DNA of 60,707 nt from Gammaproteobacteria bacterium (GCA_028819495.1 JAPPLI010000047.1:1-60707); one strand, 5' to 3'. Positions 1-8,887 are shown, numbered from the stretch's first letter. A program made the numbers and translations. Notes: generated by a model not told the origin, from the letters alone.

Positions 1-1050
1 CGACAGACAGCCTGTTTATCGCTCTATGCTATGATTGGTGAGATATGCGGGCTAGTGTCACTGGACAGGAAAACAAGCATCCATGTCATTGTGTTTGATT
101 CCCTGACACATTCAGCTATTTCGGAAAACTATCTCGGTGTCAGAAATCCTGCTACTGATTACCTGTCGATGCTGGATGATACGATTTATGCTGGAATTAA
201 GGGGTTCGTTGAACGTGTTCCCACGCGTAATTTCTATGCTGCACTGTTTGAATTGGAAAGAGAGAAGGGTAACTACAAGGCTTTTTCGGGGCGCACACCG
301 AGTTTTCTGACCGGCTTACTGCGCAAGAATGGTTATTACATTCAGACAGGGTACTCTGACAGTTATTTTGGCTCAAGCCAGGGAGACTACGTTGACCGTT
401 ATATCTTTGAGGTGGTGGACCTGAAATTCTCGCTTATCTGCGCTGCTCAAATGCCGCTTCTGGGCATTTGCTCTGAGCTGTCACGCACAATCTATAAACA
501 CTGGTTCAGGGGTCTTTTTTTTGAGGAAATCCGAAATAAAGAATGGCCCGAAAACGTCATGCGTCTGATCGACCAGGCAGAAAGAGAGGTGACAGGCCCT
601 ATCTTTTCGGCTTTTCATATCTATTCCCCTGTCGGCCATACATCTAATACCCATCAAACAAATGATCCGGAAATGGTTGCAAAATATAAAGAACGTTTCA
701 TCAGCCAGACTGAACGCGCACGAGGATTGATGGAAGACATACATCATCTGAGGAAAAGATTTCCGGATTCTATTTTCATTGTTTCCGGCGACCACGGTCC
801 GTATTTGAGCAGGACAGAGGAAGAAGACAGACGCTTCATAGTGCTGGACCGGCATGCTGTTGCTTTGTCGCTGTTGAACGCGACAAACCTGTGTCCCTGG
901 GCGATGAATTGGCTGGAACAACAGAGATACCTGACACCGGGTCGGATGCTGGCTGCTTCTCTTGCATGTGACGGCGAGAGCAGAAAACTCACAGAGCATT
1001 TCACGGACAATGAAGAATTTATACGTTTTGGTGAATCTCTGGATAATTGA
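1..1050 (+). CDS. Sulfatase/alkaline-phosphatase-fold protein, probably 5'-truncated by window edge
   Basis: The frame is open from base 1. The first ATG is at 31 and has no visible ribosome-binding site, so the real start is probably outside the window. Counted from that Met, HVIVFDSLTHS (18-28) resembles the first metal-binding strand of sulfatase-type hydrolases (Asp, then a Ser/Thr nucleophile). FHIYSPVGHT (195-204) fits the second motif and VSGDHG (251-256) is the DHG metal motif. The family includes sulfatases and phosphoethanolamine or glycerol-phosphate transferases that act on extracytoplasmic polymers, often behind N-terminal membrane segments that would lie upstream here. The substrate cannot be read from the sequence. 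Family placement rests on motifs only. Confidence 0.6.
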   Translation, partial: RQTACLSLYAMIGEICGLVSLDRKTSIHVIVFDSLTHSAISENYLGVRNPATDYLSMLDDTIYAGIKGFVERVPTRNFYAALFELEREKGNYKAFSGRTPSFLTGLLRKNGYYIQTGYSDSYFGSSQGDYVDRYIFEVVDLKFSLICAAQMPLLGICSELSRTIYKHWFRGLFFEEIRNKEWPENVMRLIDQAEREVTGPIFSAFHIYSPVGHTSNTHQTNDPEMVAKYKERFISQTERARGLMEDIHHLRKRFPDSIFIVSGDHGPYLSRTEEEDRRFIVLDRHAVALSLLNATNLCPWAMNWLEQQRYLTPGRMLAASLACDGESRKLTEHFTDNEEFIRFGESLDN

Positions 1051-1054
1051 ATAT

Positions 1055-1076
1055 CGCCTTCATCCTAAATAAGGCG
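1055..1076. terminator. Weak hairpin between convergent genes
   Basis: CGCCTT (1055-1060) pairs with AAGGCG (1071-1076) across a 10-nt loop. It sits between the stop of the sulfatase-like gene and the stop of the convergent small gene. No U-run follows on either strand, so an intrinsic terminator is only a guess. Confidence 0.25.
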
Positions 1077-1138
1077 CTGGTTGTAAATTAAATCAGGAAA
1101 AAATACGATCCTGACTGATACTGTTTGGGACATCATCT

Positions 1139-1402
1139 TCAATTTTGGGCATACACAGGCCTGTAAGCAATAGATGCAGGCATAGGCATTTCAGTCGGAG
1201 CGCCAACCTGGCGAATTAAATATGGGCCTTTCCCGTACCTCTCTATAGCGGCTCTCGCTGCATTATCAAAGCTATCGTATGATGCGACGAAATTGCCGTC
1301 ATAAATTATTACAAACTTACCGGCATGGTGTTGATTTAACTCTTCTGACATATTGATAAAAGCTTTTATATTGTCATTGAGCGTGCGGGGTGATTTTGTC
1401 AT
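1139..1402 (-). CDS. Small conserved protein, DUF5678-like
   Basis: An 87-residue protein. The ATG at 1402 is preferred over one five codons upstream because GGAGG lies 8 nt before it. The core GKFVIIYDGNFVASYDSF followed by an alpha-helical A-R-A-A-I-E-R-Y-G stretch and a closing YLIRQVG resembles small proteins of the pattern 'GKWvvi.dGevig..dsyeeAl.aayerfG..pfLvreI' that occur in many bacteria without a known function, often near toxin-antitoxin or mobile genes. It is divergent from the VapBC module to its right and shares a 190-bp intergenic region with it. No catalytic motif, signal peptide or membrane segment is visible. Confidence 0.55.
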   Translation of the reverse strand: MTKSPRTLNDNIKAFINMSEELNQHHAGKFVIIYDGNFVASYDSFDNAARAAIERYGKGPYLIRQVGAPTEMPMPASIAYRPVYAQN

Positions 1403-1547
1403 GGATTTGTCCTCCAAATCTTCATCCTCTCAGTTTGACGATTTCAATTTAATTCTACACTGTCTCACAAGGGTAAGTTCAGAAAGCTACAGGACACTCA
1501 ATAATAAAACACGGGTGCCCCAAAAAATATATTATTTCCAGGATAAG

Positions 1548-1560
1548 GTGTATAATACAC
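1548..1560 (+). promoter_or_regulatory. VapBC promoter -10 inside a palindrome
   Basis: GTGTATAATACAC is a perfect palindrome with a single central base, and it contains a consensus -10 (TATAAT, 1551-1556). It lies 33 bp before the vapB start. VapB-type antitoxins repress their own promoter through such inverted repeats, so this is the expected operator. No good -35 hexamer is visible. Confidence 0.55.
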
Positions 1561-1592
1561 ATACCTATACACTTTAATCGTGGTTTACCCTG

Positions 1593-1805
1593 ATGCGGAC
1601 TAACGTTGTGTTGGATGATGATTTGATGCGTGAAGCATTTGCTCTCACCGGTATTCATACCAAGCGCGAATTAATCCATACCGCGCTACAGGAATTAATT
1701 CGTAAACACACAAAAAAGGATCTCACTGACCTGGCGGGTAAAATTCAATTGCAGGATGATTATGACCATAAAAAACTCAGGGAATTGAGCCGTGATACTG
1801 GTTGA
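1593..1805 (+). CDS. vapB: VapB-family antitoxin
   Basis: A 70-residue protein beginning MRTNVVLDDDLMREAFALTG, followed by a TKRELIHTALQELIRK helix and a LAGKIQ tail. This is the DUF2191/VapB architecture: an N-terminal ribbon-helix-helix DNA-binding domain and a C-terminal toxin-wrapping peptide (L-x-G-K-I). It should neutralise the PIN toxin encoded immediately downstream and repress the shared promoter. The toxin gene starts inside the last codons of this gene (14-nt overlap in another frame), which is typical of translational coupling in these modules. Confidence 0.88.
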   Translation: MRTNVVLDDDLMREAFALTGIHTKRELIHTALQELIRKHTKKDLTDLAGKIQLQDDYDHKKLRELSRDTG

Positions 1806-2184
1806 TACATCAATCTGGATTGCCCTGTTCCGGGACAAAACGGGCAAGGAAAAATCTAATCTAAAAAAATGGACTGCCGATGATGATGTAGTATTGACCC
1901 GGTTTAACCAGTTGGAATTGCTCCAGGGATGCAAAGACGAGAAAGAATGGAATACACTCGCCAGGTATCTCGACGCCCAGGATTATGTTGAGGCAACGAA
2001 TACAACCTGGCCAGCGGCAGCCCGGATATATTTCGACTTGCGCCGCCAGGGCAAGACCGTGCAAAGTCCGGTCGATTGTTGTATTGCCCAGCTTGCCATC
2101 GAAAGCGATGCTTTGCTTATTCACAGGGATGCCGATTTCGTGACAATCGCTACGATAAGACCCCTGAAACACCTGAAACTTTAG
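1792..2184 (+). CDS. vapC: VapC-type PIN-domain ribonuclease toxin
   Basis: A 130-residue PIN protein with a GTG start overlapping vapB. The first catalytic Asp is in MILVDTSIWIALF, a conserved Glu is in NQLELLQG, and further acidic residues lie in SPVDCCIAQLA and HRDADF. These form the Mg2+ site of VapC RNases, which usually cut tRNA or rRNA. The length is normal for the family and no active-site residue appears missing, so the module looks intact. The actual RNA target cannot be inferred. Confidence 0.88.
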   Translation: MILVDTSIWIALFRDKTGKEKSNLKKWTADDDVVLTRFNQLELLQGCKDEKEWNTLARYLDAQDYVEATNTTWPAAARIYFDLRRQGKTVQSPVDCCIAQLAIESDALLIHRDADFVTIATIRPLKHLKL

Positions 2185-2270
2185 AGGGGTTTTGTAATGG
2201 GGCGGTTCAGTTAAGGCTGGCGAGATTTGTTCAACTTGTTTATCAGAAACGCCCGGGTTAGGTGCTGCTC

Positions 2271-3344
2271 ATGGTCATCAAAAAGAGGTCAATATTCTTA
2301 TTTATAGCCATTCTGTTGTCTGTCGTTGTATTGACAGCCATCTTTCTGGCCTATTGCTCGTATCGTTACAACGAGATAATGGAAGTTGATATTTCAGTCG
2401 GTATCAACGAAGAGATGTATGAAACCATTGGTGGCACGCAACAATGGCTTCAGATAAGAGGTAAAGACAGGAATAACCCGGTCATTTTGTGGCTGAACGG
2501 TGGGCCGGGATATTCCACCATTCCGCAAACGTTTTTCCACGTACCCCTGGAAAAGGATTTTACCGTGGTGATGTGGGACCAGCGTGGAGAGGGCAAATCC
2601 TACGCTTACACCGGTCCATCAATTGCCCCGACAATGACTATAGAGCGGATGGCCGCTGATGGGGTGGAAGTTGCCGAGTTTCTAAAACAACACCTTGGTG
2701 TTGAAAGGATTGTGATTATGGGACATTCCTGGGGCTCAATACTTGGAGTACGCATGGCACAGATGCGGCCGGACCTGTTTTCAGCCTATATCGGCACCGG
2801 GCAGGTCGTCAATCTCAGGGAAGCGATGGAGCTGGGATATCCGTCGATCCTCGGTGTGGCCCGTGACAGTGAGAACGAACAAGCGGTTAAGGAATTGGAG
2901 GCTGCGGGACCACCGCCTTACCGGAGAGTTAATGACTATATCATCCCTATTCGATGGGCGAATGCCTTCGATGCCGTAGCACCGCCGGAGCCCGGTCGTC
3001 GTAACGCACTCGCTACCATCTGGGCTTTTTTCAGGTTGTTTGTTTTGACTGATAATTCAGTCCGGGAGGGAGTTGCGTTTTCGCAAAATTTAATGCTGGA
3101 ACCGATGCTTGATGAAGTTGTTCCTGAACATGGAACAGACTTTGAGATACCGGTTTATTTTATCCAGGGCAGTGAGGACAAAGTGACCCCGACTTCAATG
3201 GTTCGACAGTATTACGACTCTATCTCTGCTCCAGAAAAGAAAATGATTGTCCTGGAAAATGCAGGACACTTGGCTATTCTCAGAAATCGGGAACTGTTTA
3301 GAGATGCGCTTTTGGACATTAGACCTCTGTTATTAACAAAATAA
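2271..3344 (+). CDS. Membrane-anchored alpha/beta hydrolase, proline-iminopeptidase-like (S33)
   Basis: Residues 4-28 (after a KKR start) form one hydrophobic helix, an uncleaved anchor, leaving the hydrolase domain probably outside the inner membrane. Motifs appear in family order: LWLNGGPGYS (HGGPG-like oxyanion loop), WDQRGEGKS, the nucleophile elbow GHSWGS, the acid in IQGSEDKVTP and the His in NAGHLA. Together these are the catalytic triad of prolyl aminopeptidase/tricorn-factor hydrolases. The ATG at 2271 has TTAGG about 8 nt upstream; a GTG three codons earlier is an alternative start. The gene stands alone between VapBC and the NYN locus. Substrate unknown (N-terminal-proline peptides or small esters or amides). 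Confidence 0.82.
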   Translation: MVIKKRSIFLFIAILLSVVVLTAIFLAYCSYRYNEIMEVDISVGINEEMYETIGGTQQWLQIRGKDRNNPVILWLNGGPGYSTIPQTFFHVPLEKDFTVVMWDQRGEGKSYAYTGPSIAPTMTIERMAADGVEVAEFLKQHLGVERIVIMGHSWGSILGVRMAQMRPDLFSAYIGTGQVVNLREAMELGYPSILGVARDSENEQAVKELEAAGPPPYRRVNDYIIPIRWANAFDAVAPPEPGRRNALATIWAFFRLFVLTDNSVREGVAFSQNLMLEPMLDEVVPEHGTDFEIPVYFIQGSEDKVTPTSMVRQYYDSISAPEKKMIVLENAGHLAILRNRELFRDALLDIRPLLLTK

Positions 3345-3440
3345 AGGAAATTCAACGAAAATTGCTGAATCTTGTTTTCAAGTAAGTATTTACTTTTGTT
3401 AATATTGGACTATCATTACTTATAATTTTTGAATAGAAAG

Positions 3441-3514
3441 CGCCCAAAAGGCGTTAACCCCCCCGGGGTTCGTATAGTTGAAATACTATGCAAACGCCGG
3501 GGTTTTCTTTTTTT
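3441..3514 (+). ncRNA. Candidate structured leader RNA / attenuator before the NYN gene
   Basis: GGCGTT (3450-3455) can pair with AACGCC (3493-3498), closing a three-way junction with two hairpins: AACC(C)5 / GGGGTT (3456-3470) and a 7-bp stem 3472-3478 / 3485-3491 (one G-U) with a TGAAAT loop. Two alternatives compete. CGCC (3441-3444) can pair with GGCG (3450-3453). The terminal GGGGTT (3499-3504) can pair with AACCCC (3456-3461) and is followed by a T-rich run (3503-3514), which would make an intrinsic terminator. The start codon of the NYN gene is 13 nt beyond the T-run. This may simply terminate the hydrolase transcript, but the mutually exclusive stems look like an attenuator or small RNA. 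Confidence 0.45.
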
Positions 3515-3526
3515 ATGGACTGAAAA

Positions 3527-4174
3527 ATGACTGTCGCTGGCACAAAGGAAAAAGCCATAATTTTTATTGATGGCAGTAACTTTTATCATGGACTGAAAAA
3601 AAAGGGATTATCGTCCATGGAATTGGACTACACGCAGTTCTCAAGAAAATTAGTCCTCACCAGGCAGTGGATACAAACACGGTACTATGTTGGTCAGGTG
3701 AAGCAGGAAGGAGATCTTACCGCCTATCAAAAGCAGCAAAAGTTTTTGCGTCGACTGAAGAGCTTTGAGAATGTAAATTACTTTCTTGGCAGGTTGGAGC
3801 GTCGACAAACGAAAGGTTCCAGCAAAAAGCTGAAAAAGTGGCTTGATGCCCTGCCCAACCGTCCTGATGTATCAATATCCCCAGAAATTGTTGAAGAACT
3901 AAGCAGAGTTGCCAGCATTGACAGCGTGACGTGGGTTGAAAAGGGGGTGGATGTGATGATTGCGACAGACATGGTGTCTATGGCTTACGAAGATAAATAC
4001 GATACCGCATACCTGCTAAGTGCCGATGGAGATTTTACCCACGCAATAAAAAAAGTACGTAATACAGGCAAAAAAGTATTCGTAGCTTCTTCAATACCAG
4101 GTAATGAAATATCTAGATCTGCCGATTCGTTTATTCCTATGAATAAAAGATTTTTTGATGGTTGTTGGTTGTAG
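3527..4174 (+). CDS. NYN-domain (PIN-like) ribonuclease, LabA/DUF88 type
   Basis: A 215-residue protein that is almost entirely a NYN domain. Asp15 lies in IIFIDGSNFYHGL, KGVDVMIATDM carries the second acidic patch, and LLSADGDF the third, with the closing strand GKKVFVAS. These Asp residues form the metal site of NYN/PIN nucleases (limkain-b1/LabA group), which act on RNA or are proposed to. There is no DNA-binding or OST-HTH extension. It is monocistronic, flanked by the structured leader and by a metabolic gene with different base composition, which suggests an accessory gene. Whether it is a toxin, an RNA-turnover factor or a defence component is unknown. Confidence 0.82.
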   Translation: MTVAGTKEKAIIFIDGSNFYHGLKKKGLSSMELDYTQFSRKLVLTRQWIQTRYYVGQVKQEGDLTAYQKQQKFLRRLKSFENVNYFLGRLERRQTKGSSKKLKKWLDALPNRPDVSISPEIVEELSRVASIDSVTWVEKGVDVMIATDMVSMAYEDKYDTAYLLSADGDFTHAIKKVRNTGKKVFVASSIPGNEISRSADSFIPMNKRFFDGCWL

Positions 4175-4371
4175 GAAGAGACGTGTTCTAACAGCCCTAC
4201 AAGCCCTTAGAAAATGAAGCCTGAGAGAATCAACCCCAGACGTGAAACCGGCGGCCCCGGAAATAGTCCAGGTTTGCGACGGGAATGGATGTAAAATCGA
4301 AAACACGCAAACTACCCGGATATGTCCACTGAATGACGGAAAATGCAAAACCATAATCAGTCACTGATGTC

Positions 4372-6606
4372 ATGAACCCCATAGTTAAACTTTCCCGCCG
4401 CGACTTCGTCAAGACCACCGGCCTGCTGGTACTGGGCGTCTCGATGGCGGGTTGCGGCCGCGGCAACAACCCGGCGCAGACCGGCGCCGGGGCCGGAACG
4501 GCATCATCGTGGTCCCCGGACGTCTTCGTGAGCATAGATGCCGACGGCACCGTGCACATCGTTGCGCACCGGTCCGAGATGGGCCAGGGGATTCGCACCA
4601 GCCTGACTTCCATTGTCGCGGATGAACTGGAGGCGGACTGGTCGCGGGTCAGGGTGGTACAGGCCCCGGGTGATTCGGTATATGGGGACCAGAACACCGA
4701 CGGTTCGTGGTCCGTGCGCGGTTTCATGGAGCGCATGCGCATCGCCGGGGCCACTGCCAGGCAGATGCTGGAGCAGGCGGCCGCCGACCGCTGGCAGGTG
4801 GACGTCTCCGAATGCCGGGCGCGCCTGCACCAGGTGTTGCATGACGCAAGCAACCGCGCCCTGGATTACCGGAATCTGGTTGCTGCCGCGGCCGGGCTGC
4901 CCGTTCCGCAACCGGATCGATTAACCTTCAAGCCGGCCCATGAGTTTCACTATATCGGCAAGGACGTGTCAATGGTGGACATGGACGATTTCATACAAGG
5001 CCGGGCTGTATACGGGATCGACGCCAGTGTCCCGGGGATGAAATATGCGGCGATTGCACGCTGCCCGGTCGTTTTCGGACGCGTGAAGTCCTTTGATGCA
5101 CAAGAGGCGCTGGCGCTCAAAGGCGTAAACCGGGTGATCGAAATAAAGGCCGCCGAACCGCCGGCTGAATTCCAGGCGCTGGGCGGAATCGCCGTGATTG
5201 CCGACAACACCTGGGCGGCGCTGGAAGGGCGCCGGAAACTGAAAATCGAGTGGGACGTGGGTGAAAACAGGGATTATGACTCCGACGACTACAGGATGCA
5301 GTTGCTGCGCACCGTCAGGCAGCAGGGCGATCTCAGGCGCAACGAGGGGGATGCCTTGAAGGTCCTGGACTCAGCCGACTCGACGCTGGAAGCCGAATAC
5401 TATACCCCGCACCTCGCCCATGCGCCGATGGAGCCACCGGCGGCGCTGGCCTCGGTGACCGCTGACGGTTGTGAAATCTGGGCGCCGACACAAGCCCCGC
5501 AGTCGGTTATTCCCTACGCGGCCGGGCTTACCGGTCTCAAGCCGGAGCAGATCAAGGTGAACGTAACCCTGCTCGGCGGGGCATTCGGCCGCAAATCCAA
5601 GTGTGACTTCATCAACGAGGCGGTAATCCTGTCCAGGGAGACCGGCGCGCCGGTCAAGGTGGTGTGGAGTCGCGAAGACGATATCCGCCATGGCTATTAC
5701 CATGCGCCCAGCGCCCAGTACCTGAAAGCCGGTATTTCCGACACCGGCGCGGTAACGGGATGGCTGCAGCGCACTGCCTTTCCACCGATAAAATCGACGT
5801 TCGACGTCGATGCCATGTACCCGGCTGACTGGGAACTGGGGCAGGGTTCGGTCAGCATGCCGTTTGCCATCGACAACGTCAGGGTGGAAGCGGGCGCGGC
5901 GCCGGCGAAGATCCGCATCGGCTGGCTCAGGTCGGTCTGCAATATCTTCCAGGCATTTGCCGTGTGCAGTTTCGCCGATGAGATTTCCTATGCGCGCGGG
6001 CGCGACCCGCTGGAGAATTACCTGGACCTGCTCGGCCCGGACCGGATGCTAGATTTCTCAGGGTATGGCATGGAAGGCGCGGACGGTTACACGTTCGATA
6101 CCGCGCGCCTGCGCCGCGTTGCCGAACTGGCGGCGGAAAAGGCCGGTTGGGGCAGAAAACCGGCGCCGGGCCATGGGCTGGGGTTTGCCGCGCATTACAG
6201 TTTCCTGAGTTACACGGCAGCGGTGTTAGAGGTTGCGGTGGCCGCGGACGGTGGTTGGCATGTCCCGCGCGCTCATGTCGCGTTTGATTGCGGGCTGGCG
6301 GTAAACCCGGACCGGGTGCGTTCGCAGTTGGAAGGAGCGGTGGTTTTCGGTATCGGCCTGGCCCGCGACGGCCTTATCTCCGTGACCGGCGGCCGGGTGG
6401 TACAGGGAAACTTTGATGATTACCCGATGTTGCGCATGGATATGACCCCGGCTACATCAATTCACCTGGTGCAGAGCGATGCGCCGCCGGCAGGCGTGGG
6501 GGAACCGGGTGTCCCGCCCATAGCCCCGGCGCTGGCCAACGCCATCTATGCCGCCACCGGTAAACGCCTGCGCGAGATGCCCTTCGGCGAATATATCAGG
6601 TCTTGA
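4372..6606 (+). CDS. Xanthine-dehydrogenase-family molybdopterin subunit (isoquinoline 1-oxidoreductase beta type)
   Basis: A 744-residue protein. The N-terminus LSRRDFVKTTGLLVLG...SMAGC carries a twin-arginine motif and a lipobox-like Cys, so a folded cofactor-bearing lipoprotein exported by Tat is likely. The rest matches the large subunit of IorB/aldehyde-dehydrogenase type: the ald_Xan_dh_C domain with substrate and Mo-cofactor loops (HLAHAPMEPPAAL, LLGGAFGRKS) and the catalytic base in GVGEPGVPP (Glu711). The length fits IorB proteins (about 700-750). The normal partner, a small [2Fe-2S] subunit, and the maturation factors are not adjacent. Substrate unknown; probable hydroxylation of an N-heterocycle or aldehyde in the periplasm. 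It is GC-rich, like the core part of the window. Confidence 0.85.
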   Translation: MNPIVKLSRRDFVKTTGLLVLGVSMAGCGRGNNPAQTGAGAGTASSWSPDVFVSIDADGTVHIVAHRSEMGQGIRTSLTSIVADELEADWSRVRVVQAPGDSVYGDQNTDGSWSVRGFMERMRIAGATARQMLEQAAADRWQVDVSECRARLHQVLHDASNRALDYRNLVAAAAGLPVPQPDRLTFKPAHEFHYIGKDVSMVDMDDFIQGRAVYGIDASVPGMKYAAIARCPVVFGRVKSFDAQEALALKGVNRVIEIKAAEPPAEFQALGGIAVIADNTWAALEGRRKLKIEWDVGENRDYDSDDYRMQLLRTVRQQGDLRRNEGDALKVLDSADSTLEAEYYTPHLAHAPMEPPAALASVTADGCEIWAPTQAPQSVIPYAAGLTGLKPEQIKVNVTLLGGAFGRKSKCDFINEAVILSRETGAPVKVVWSREDDIRHGYYHAPSAQYLKAGISDTGAVTGWLQRTAFPPIKSTFDVDAMYPADWELGQGSVSMPFAIDNVRVEAGAAPAKIRIGWLRSVCNIFQAFAVCSFADEISYARGRDPLENYLDLLGPDRMLDFSGYGMEGADGYTFDTARLRRVAELAAEKAGWGRKPAPGHGLGFAAHYSFLSYTAAVLEVAVAADGGWHVPRAHVAFDCGLAVNPDRVRSQLEGAVVFGIGLARDGLISVTGGRVVQGNFDDYPMLRMDMTPATSIHLVQSDAPPAGVGEPGVPPIAPALANAIYAATGKRLREMPFGEYIRS

Positions 6607-6623
6607 CAGGCTGAGAGGATGTC

Positions 6624-6700
6624 TGGTGGGCCCGGTAGGACTTGAACCTACGACCAATGGATTATGAGTCCACTGCTCTGACCAACTGAGCTACAGGCCC
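6624..6700 (-). tRNA. ileX: tRNA with CAU anticodon, probably tRNA-Ile2 (lysidine type)
   Basis: Read on the minus strand, the acceptor stem GGGCCTG pairs with CGGGCCC, the D-arm is AGCTCAGTTGGTCAGAGC, the anticodon loop is CTCATAA and the T-arm contains GGTTCAAGTCC. The CCA end is encoded (TGG at 6624-6626 on the plus strand). CAU could be elongator Met or Ile2. Ile2 is favoured because the variable and T-arm sequence (TTGGTCGT..GGTTCAAGTCC) resembles E. coli ileX and because ileX also lies close to rpoD in E. coli. Decoding AUA would require TilS modification of C34. Confidence 0.9.
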
Positions 6701-6717
6701 AAAATTTTCATACCTGA

Positions 6718-6819
6718 TCGTCACTCATTGCATCCTTCCCTGGATGCAACCCTACGGGCGGCTATCGCCGTGCAAATCGGCCGTCCTGCCGATTTGTCCC
6801 GCGCAGGCGGGAATCCAGT
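6718..6819. repeat. 102-bp dispersed repeat, copy A
   Basis: It differs from copy B (15618-15719) at about 5 of 102 positions. It contains an internal inverted repeat (ATCGGCC...GCCGAT) and ends in GAATCCAGT. Immediately after it, 6857-6884 carries TGGATGCCGGGTCAAGCCCGGCATGACG-like sequence, a motif common in proteobacterial intergenic repeats. The element lies downstream of rpoD, beside the tRNA. No open reading frame. Confidence 0.8.
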
Positions 6820-6931
6820 AAGTAAAGAGTCGCCTCCGGCGACACAATATTATACTGGATGCCGGGTCAAGCCCGGCATGACGAGGTAAGTGTAATTCCC
6901 TGAAATCCTGGAATCAAATCCGGGAATATTT

Positions 6932-8767
6932 TTAACTGCCCTCGATAAACGTGCGGAGTTGTTCCGACCGGCTCGGGTGGCGCAGTTTGCGCAATGCCTT
7001 GGCCTCGATCTGGCGGATACGCTCGCGGGTCACGTCGAACTGCTTGCCTACTTCTTCCAGCGTGTGATCGGTGTTCATCTCAATGCCGAAGCGCATGCGC
7101 AGTACCTTGGCCTCCCTGGAGGTCAGGCCGTTAAGCGATTCCCGCATTGTCTGCCGCAACCCCTCGAAACTGGCGTATTCGGCCGGCGCCTGGGTATTCA
7201 GGTCCTCGATGAAATCGCCCAGGTGTGAATCATCATCATCGCCGATGGGAGTCTCCATGGAGATGGGTTCCTTGGCGATCTTGAGCACCTTGCGTACTTT
7301 CTCTTCGGGCATGTCCATTTTTTCGGCCAGTTCCTCCGGCGTGGGTTCACGGCCCTGCTCCTGCAGGATCTGCCGCGAGATACGATTCAGCTTGTTTATG
7401 GTCTCGATCATGTGTACCGGAATACGAATCGTCCTGGCCTGGTCCGCGATGGAACGGGTAATGGCCTGGCGGATCCACCAGGTCGCGTACGTGGAGAACT
7501 TGTACCCGCGCCGGTATTCGAACTTGTCCACCGCTTTCATGAGGCCGATATTGCCTTCCTGTATCAGGTCGAGAAACAGCAGTCCGCGATTGGTGTACTT
7601 CTTCGCGATGGAAATGACCAGGCGCAGGTTAGCCTCCACCATTTCCTTTTTTGCCTTGCGCATCTTCGCCTCGCCGATGGAGATCTTCCTGTTGACTTCC
7701 TTGATTTCCGCAATGGTGAGCAGGTTGTCGCTCAGCGCGTCGGCCAGTCTCTGCTGTATTTTAACCACCTCGTCTCTGACGCCGGCCAGGGCCTCTGCAT
7801 AGGGACTGCCGGATTCGATCTGCTGACCGACCCAGTCGGTATTCTTTTCATTGCCGGGGAACGAGGCGATAAAGTCCTTGCGGGGCATGTTCGCCTTCTT
7901 GACGCACAGGCGCATGACCTCGCGTTCCGAGCCCCGGATCAATTCGATCGCGCGCCGGACGTTGGCGGTCAGGGCAGTGATAAATTTGGGCGCCAGGCGT
8001 ATGCGCATGAACTTTTCCGTGATGTCGGTTTGAATCGCGACCGTTTTGTCATGGCCTTTTCCATGCCGTTTAATGGACCCCACCAGTTTCTTGTACAGCG
8101 CGTCAAGACCGGTAATGGTCTCGCGCACTTCCTCCAGGTCCAGGGCATCATCCGAGTCGGAATCACTGTCATCGTCATCGTTTTTCCGGGAGGCCTGTTT
8201 CCTGGACTTGGGGGGGAGGCCGCCGTCCGGGTATTCATCCTGAATATTGAATCCGAGGATGATGTCTCCGAGTTTCAAGTCCCGGTTCTGTACGCAGAGG
8301 TATGCTTCCAGCAGCATGTCGATGGTTCCGGGATATAACGAAAGCGCATGCAGCACCTGGTTCATGCCGGCTTCAATGCGTTTGGCGATTTTTATCTCAC
8401 CCTGCCGCGTCAACAGGTCGACCGTGCCCATTTCCCGCATATACATGCGAACCGGGTCCGTCGTCCTGCCGAATTCGTTTTCAACGCTGACCAGCGATGC
8501 GTTTGCATCGTCAGGCGGAGTAGAATTGCTCTGGAGTAACTGGTCAAGGTCCGGCGGGAATTCATGGACTTCGATTCCCATATCGGTGATCATGTCGATG
8601 ATGTCTTCTATCTGTTCCGGGTCGACGATCTCATCCGGCAGGTGTTCCGTTACCTCATGGTAAGTAATGAAGCCTTGTTCCTTTCCCTTTGCGATTAACA
8701 GTTTTAATTGTGACTCATCATCATCGTGGTCTAGTTCGTGCGCTTCGAGTGTCTCAATGTCCGACAT
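6932..8767 (-). CDS. rpoD: RNA polymerase sigma factor RpoD (sigma-70)
   Basis: A 611-residue primary sigma factor that directs RNA polymerase to -35/-10 promoters. The N-terminal region 1.1 is present, followed by an acidic stretch ([11 protein letters not shown], about 200-211) in the non-conserved insert. Region 2 contains [14 protein letters not shown] and the -10-melting [11 protein letters not shown]. Region 3 follows [11 protein letters not shown], and region 4 has the helix-turn-helix [17 protein letters not shown]. The length matches gammaproteobacterial RpoD. It is the last gene of the rpsU-yqeY-dnaG-rpoD operon and also has its own likely promoter 70 bp upstream. Confidence 0.98.
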   Translation of the reverse strand: MSDIETLEAHELDHDDDESQLKLLIAKGKEQGFITYHEVTEHLPDEIVDPEQIEDIIDMITDMGIEVHEFPPDLDQLLQSNSTPPDDANASLVSVENEFGRTTDPVRMYMREMGTVDLLTRQGEIKIAKRIEAGMNQVLHALSLYPGTIDMLLEAYLCVQNRDLKLGDIILGFNIQDEYPDGGLPPKSRKQASRKNDDDDSDSDSDDALDLEEVRETITGLDALYKKLVGSIKRHGKGHDKTVAIQTDITEKFMRIRLAPKFITALTANVRRAIELIRGSEREVMRLCVKKANMPRKDFIASFPGNEKNTDWVGQQIESGSPYAEALAGVRDEVVKIQQRLADALSDNLLTIAEIKEVNRKISIGEAKMRKAKKEMVEANLRLVISIAKKYTNRGLLFLDLIQEGNIGLMKAVDKFEYRRGYKFSTYATWWIRQAITRSIADQARTIRIPVHMIETINKLNRISRQILQEQGREPTPEELAEKMDMPEEKVRKVLKIAKEPISMETPIGDDDDSHLGDFIEDLNTQAPAEYASFEGLRQTMRESLNGLTSREAKVLRMRFGIEMNTDHTLEEVGKQFDVTRERIRQIEAKALRKLRHPSRSEQLRTFIEGS

Positions 8768-8837
8768 AGGCGTATGAATCCGGTTGTCAAATGGTAGTTG
8801 TTACTGCCAAATTGTCAAAGGCAAAAAATAAACCTCT

Positions 8838-8866
8838 AGTATAGCACATAAAATAAATAAATCATT
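8838..8866 (-). promoter_or_regulatory. Probable rpoD-proximal promoter (extended -10)
   Basis: On the minus strand TGCTATACT is an extended -10 (TATACT at 8843-8838) in the AT-rich 120-bp gap between dnaG and rpoD. The -35 position is poor (AATGAT-like). Internal promoters at this place are known for the E. coli operon, where they uncouple sigma synthesis from rpsU. Confidence 0.45.
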
Positions 8867-8887
8867 AATTTAGCTTCTTATTTTTTG

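Noticed and set aside
3456-3470. A ToxIN-type (type III) antitoxin repeat before the NYN gene
   Set aside because: There is only one structured unit and no tandem repeats, and the protein is NYN, not ToxN-like.
6624-6700. Elongator tRNA-Met instead of tRNA-Ile2
   Set aside because: Not excluded by the anticodon, but variable-loop and T-arm sequence and the position near rpoD fit the ileX type better. A lysidine determinant check would settle it.
7412-8338. A 308-codon frame opposite rpoD
   Set aside because: It is an antisense shadow of a highly conserved gene, with no start signal and no recognisable domain.
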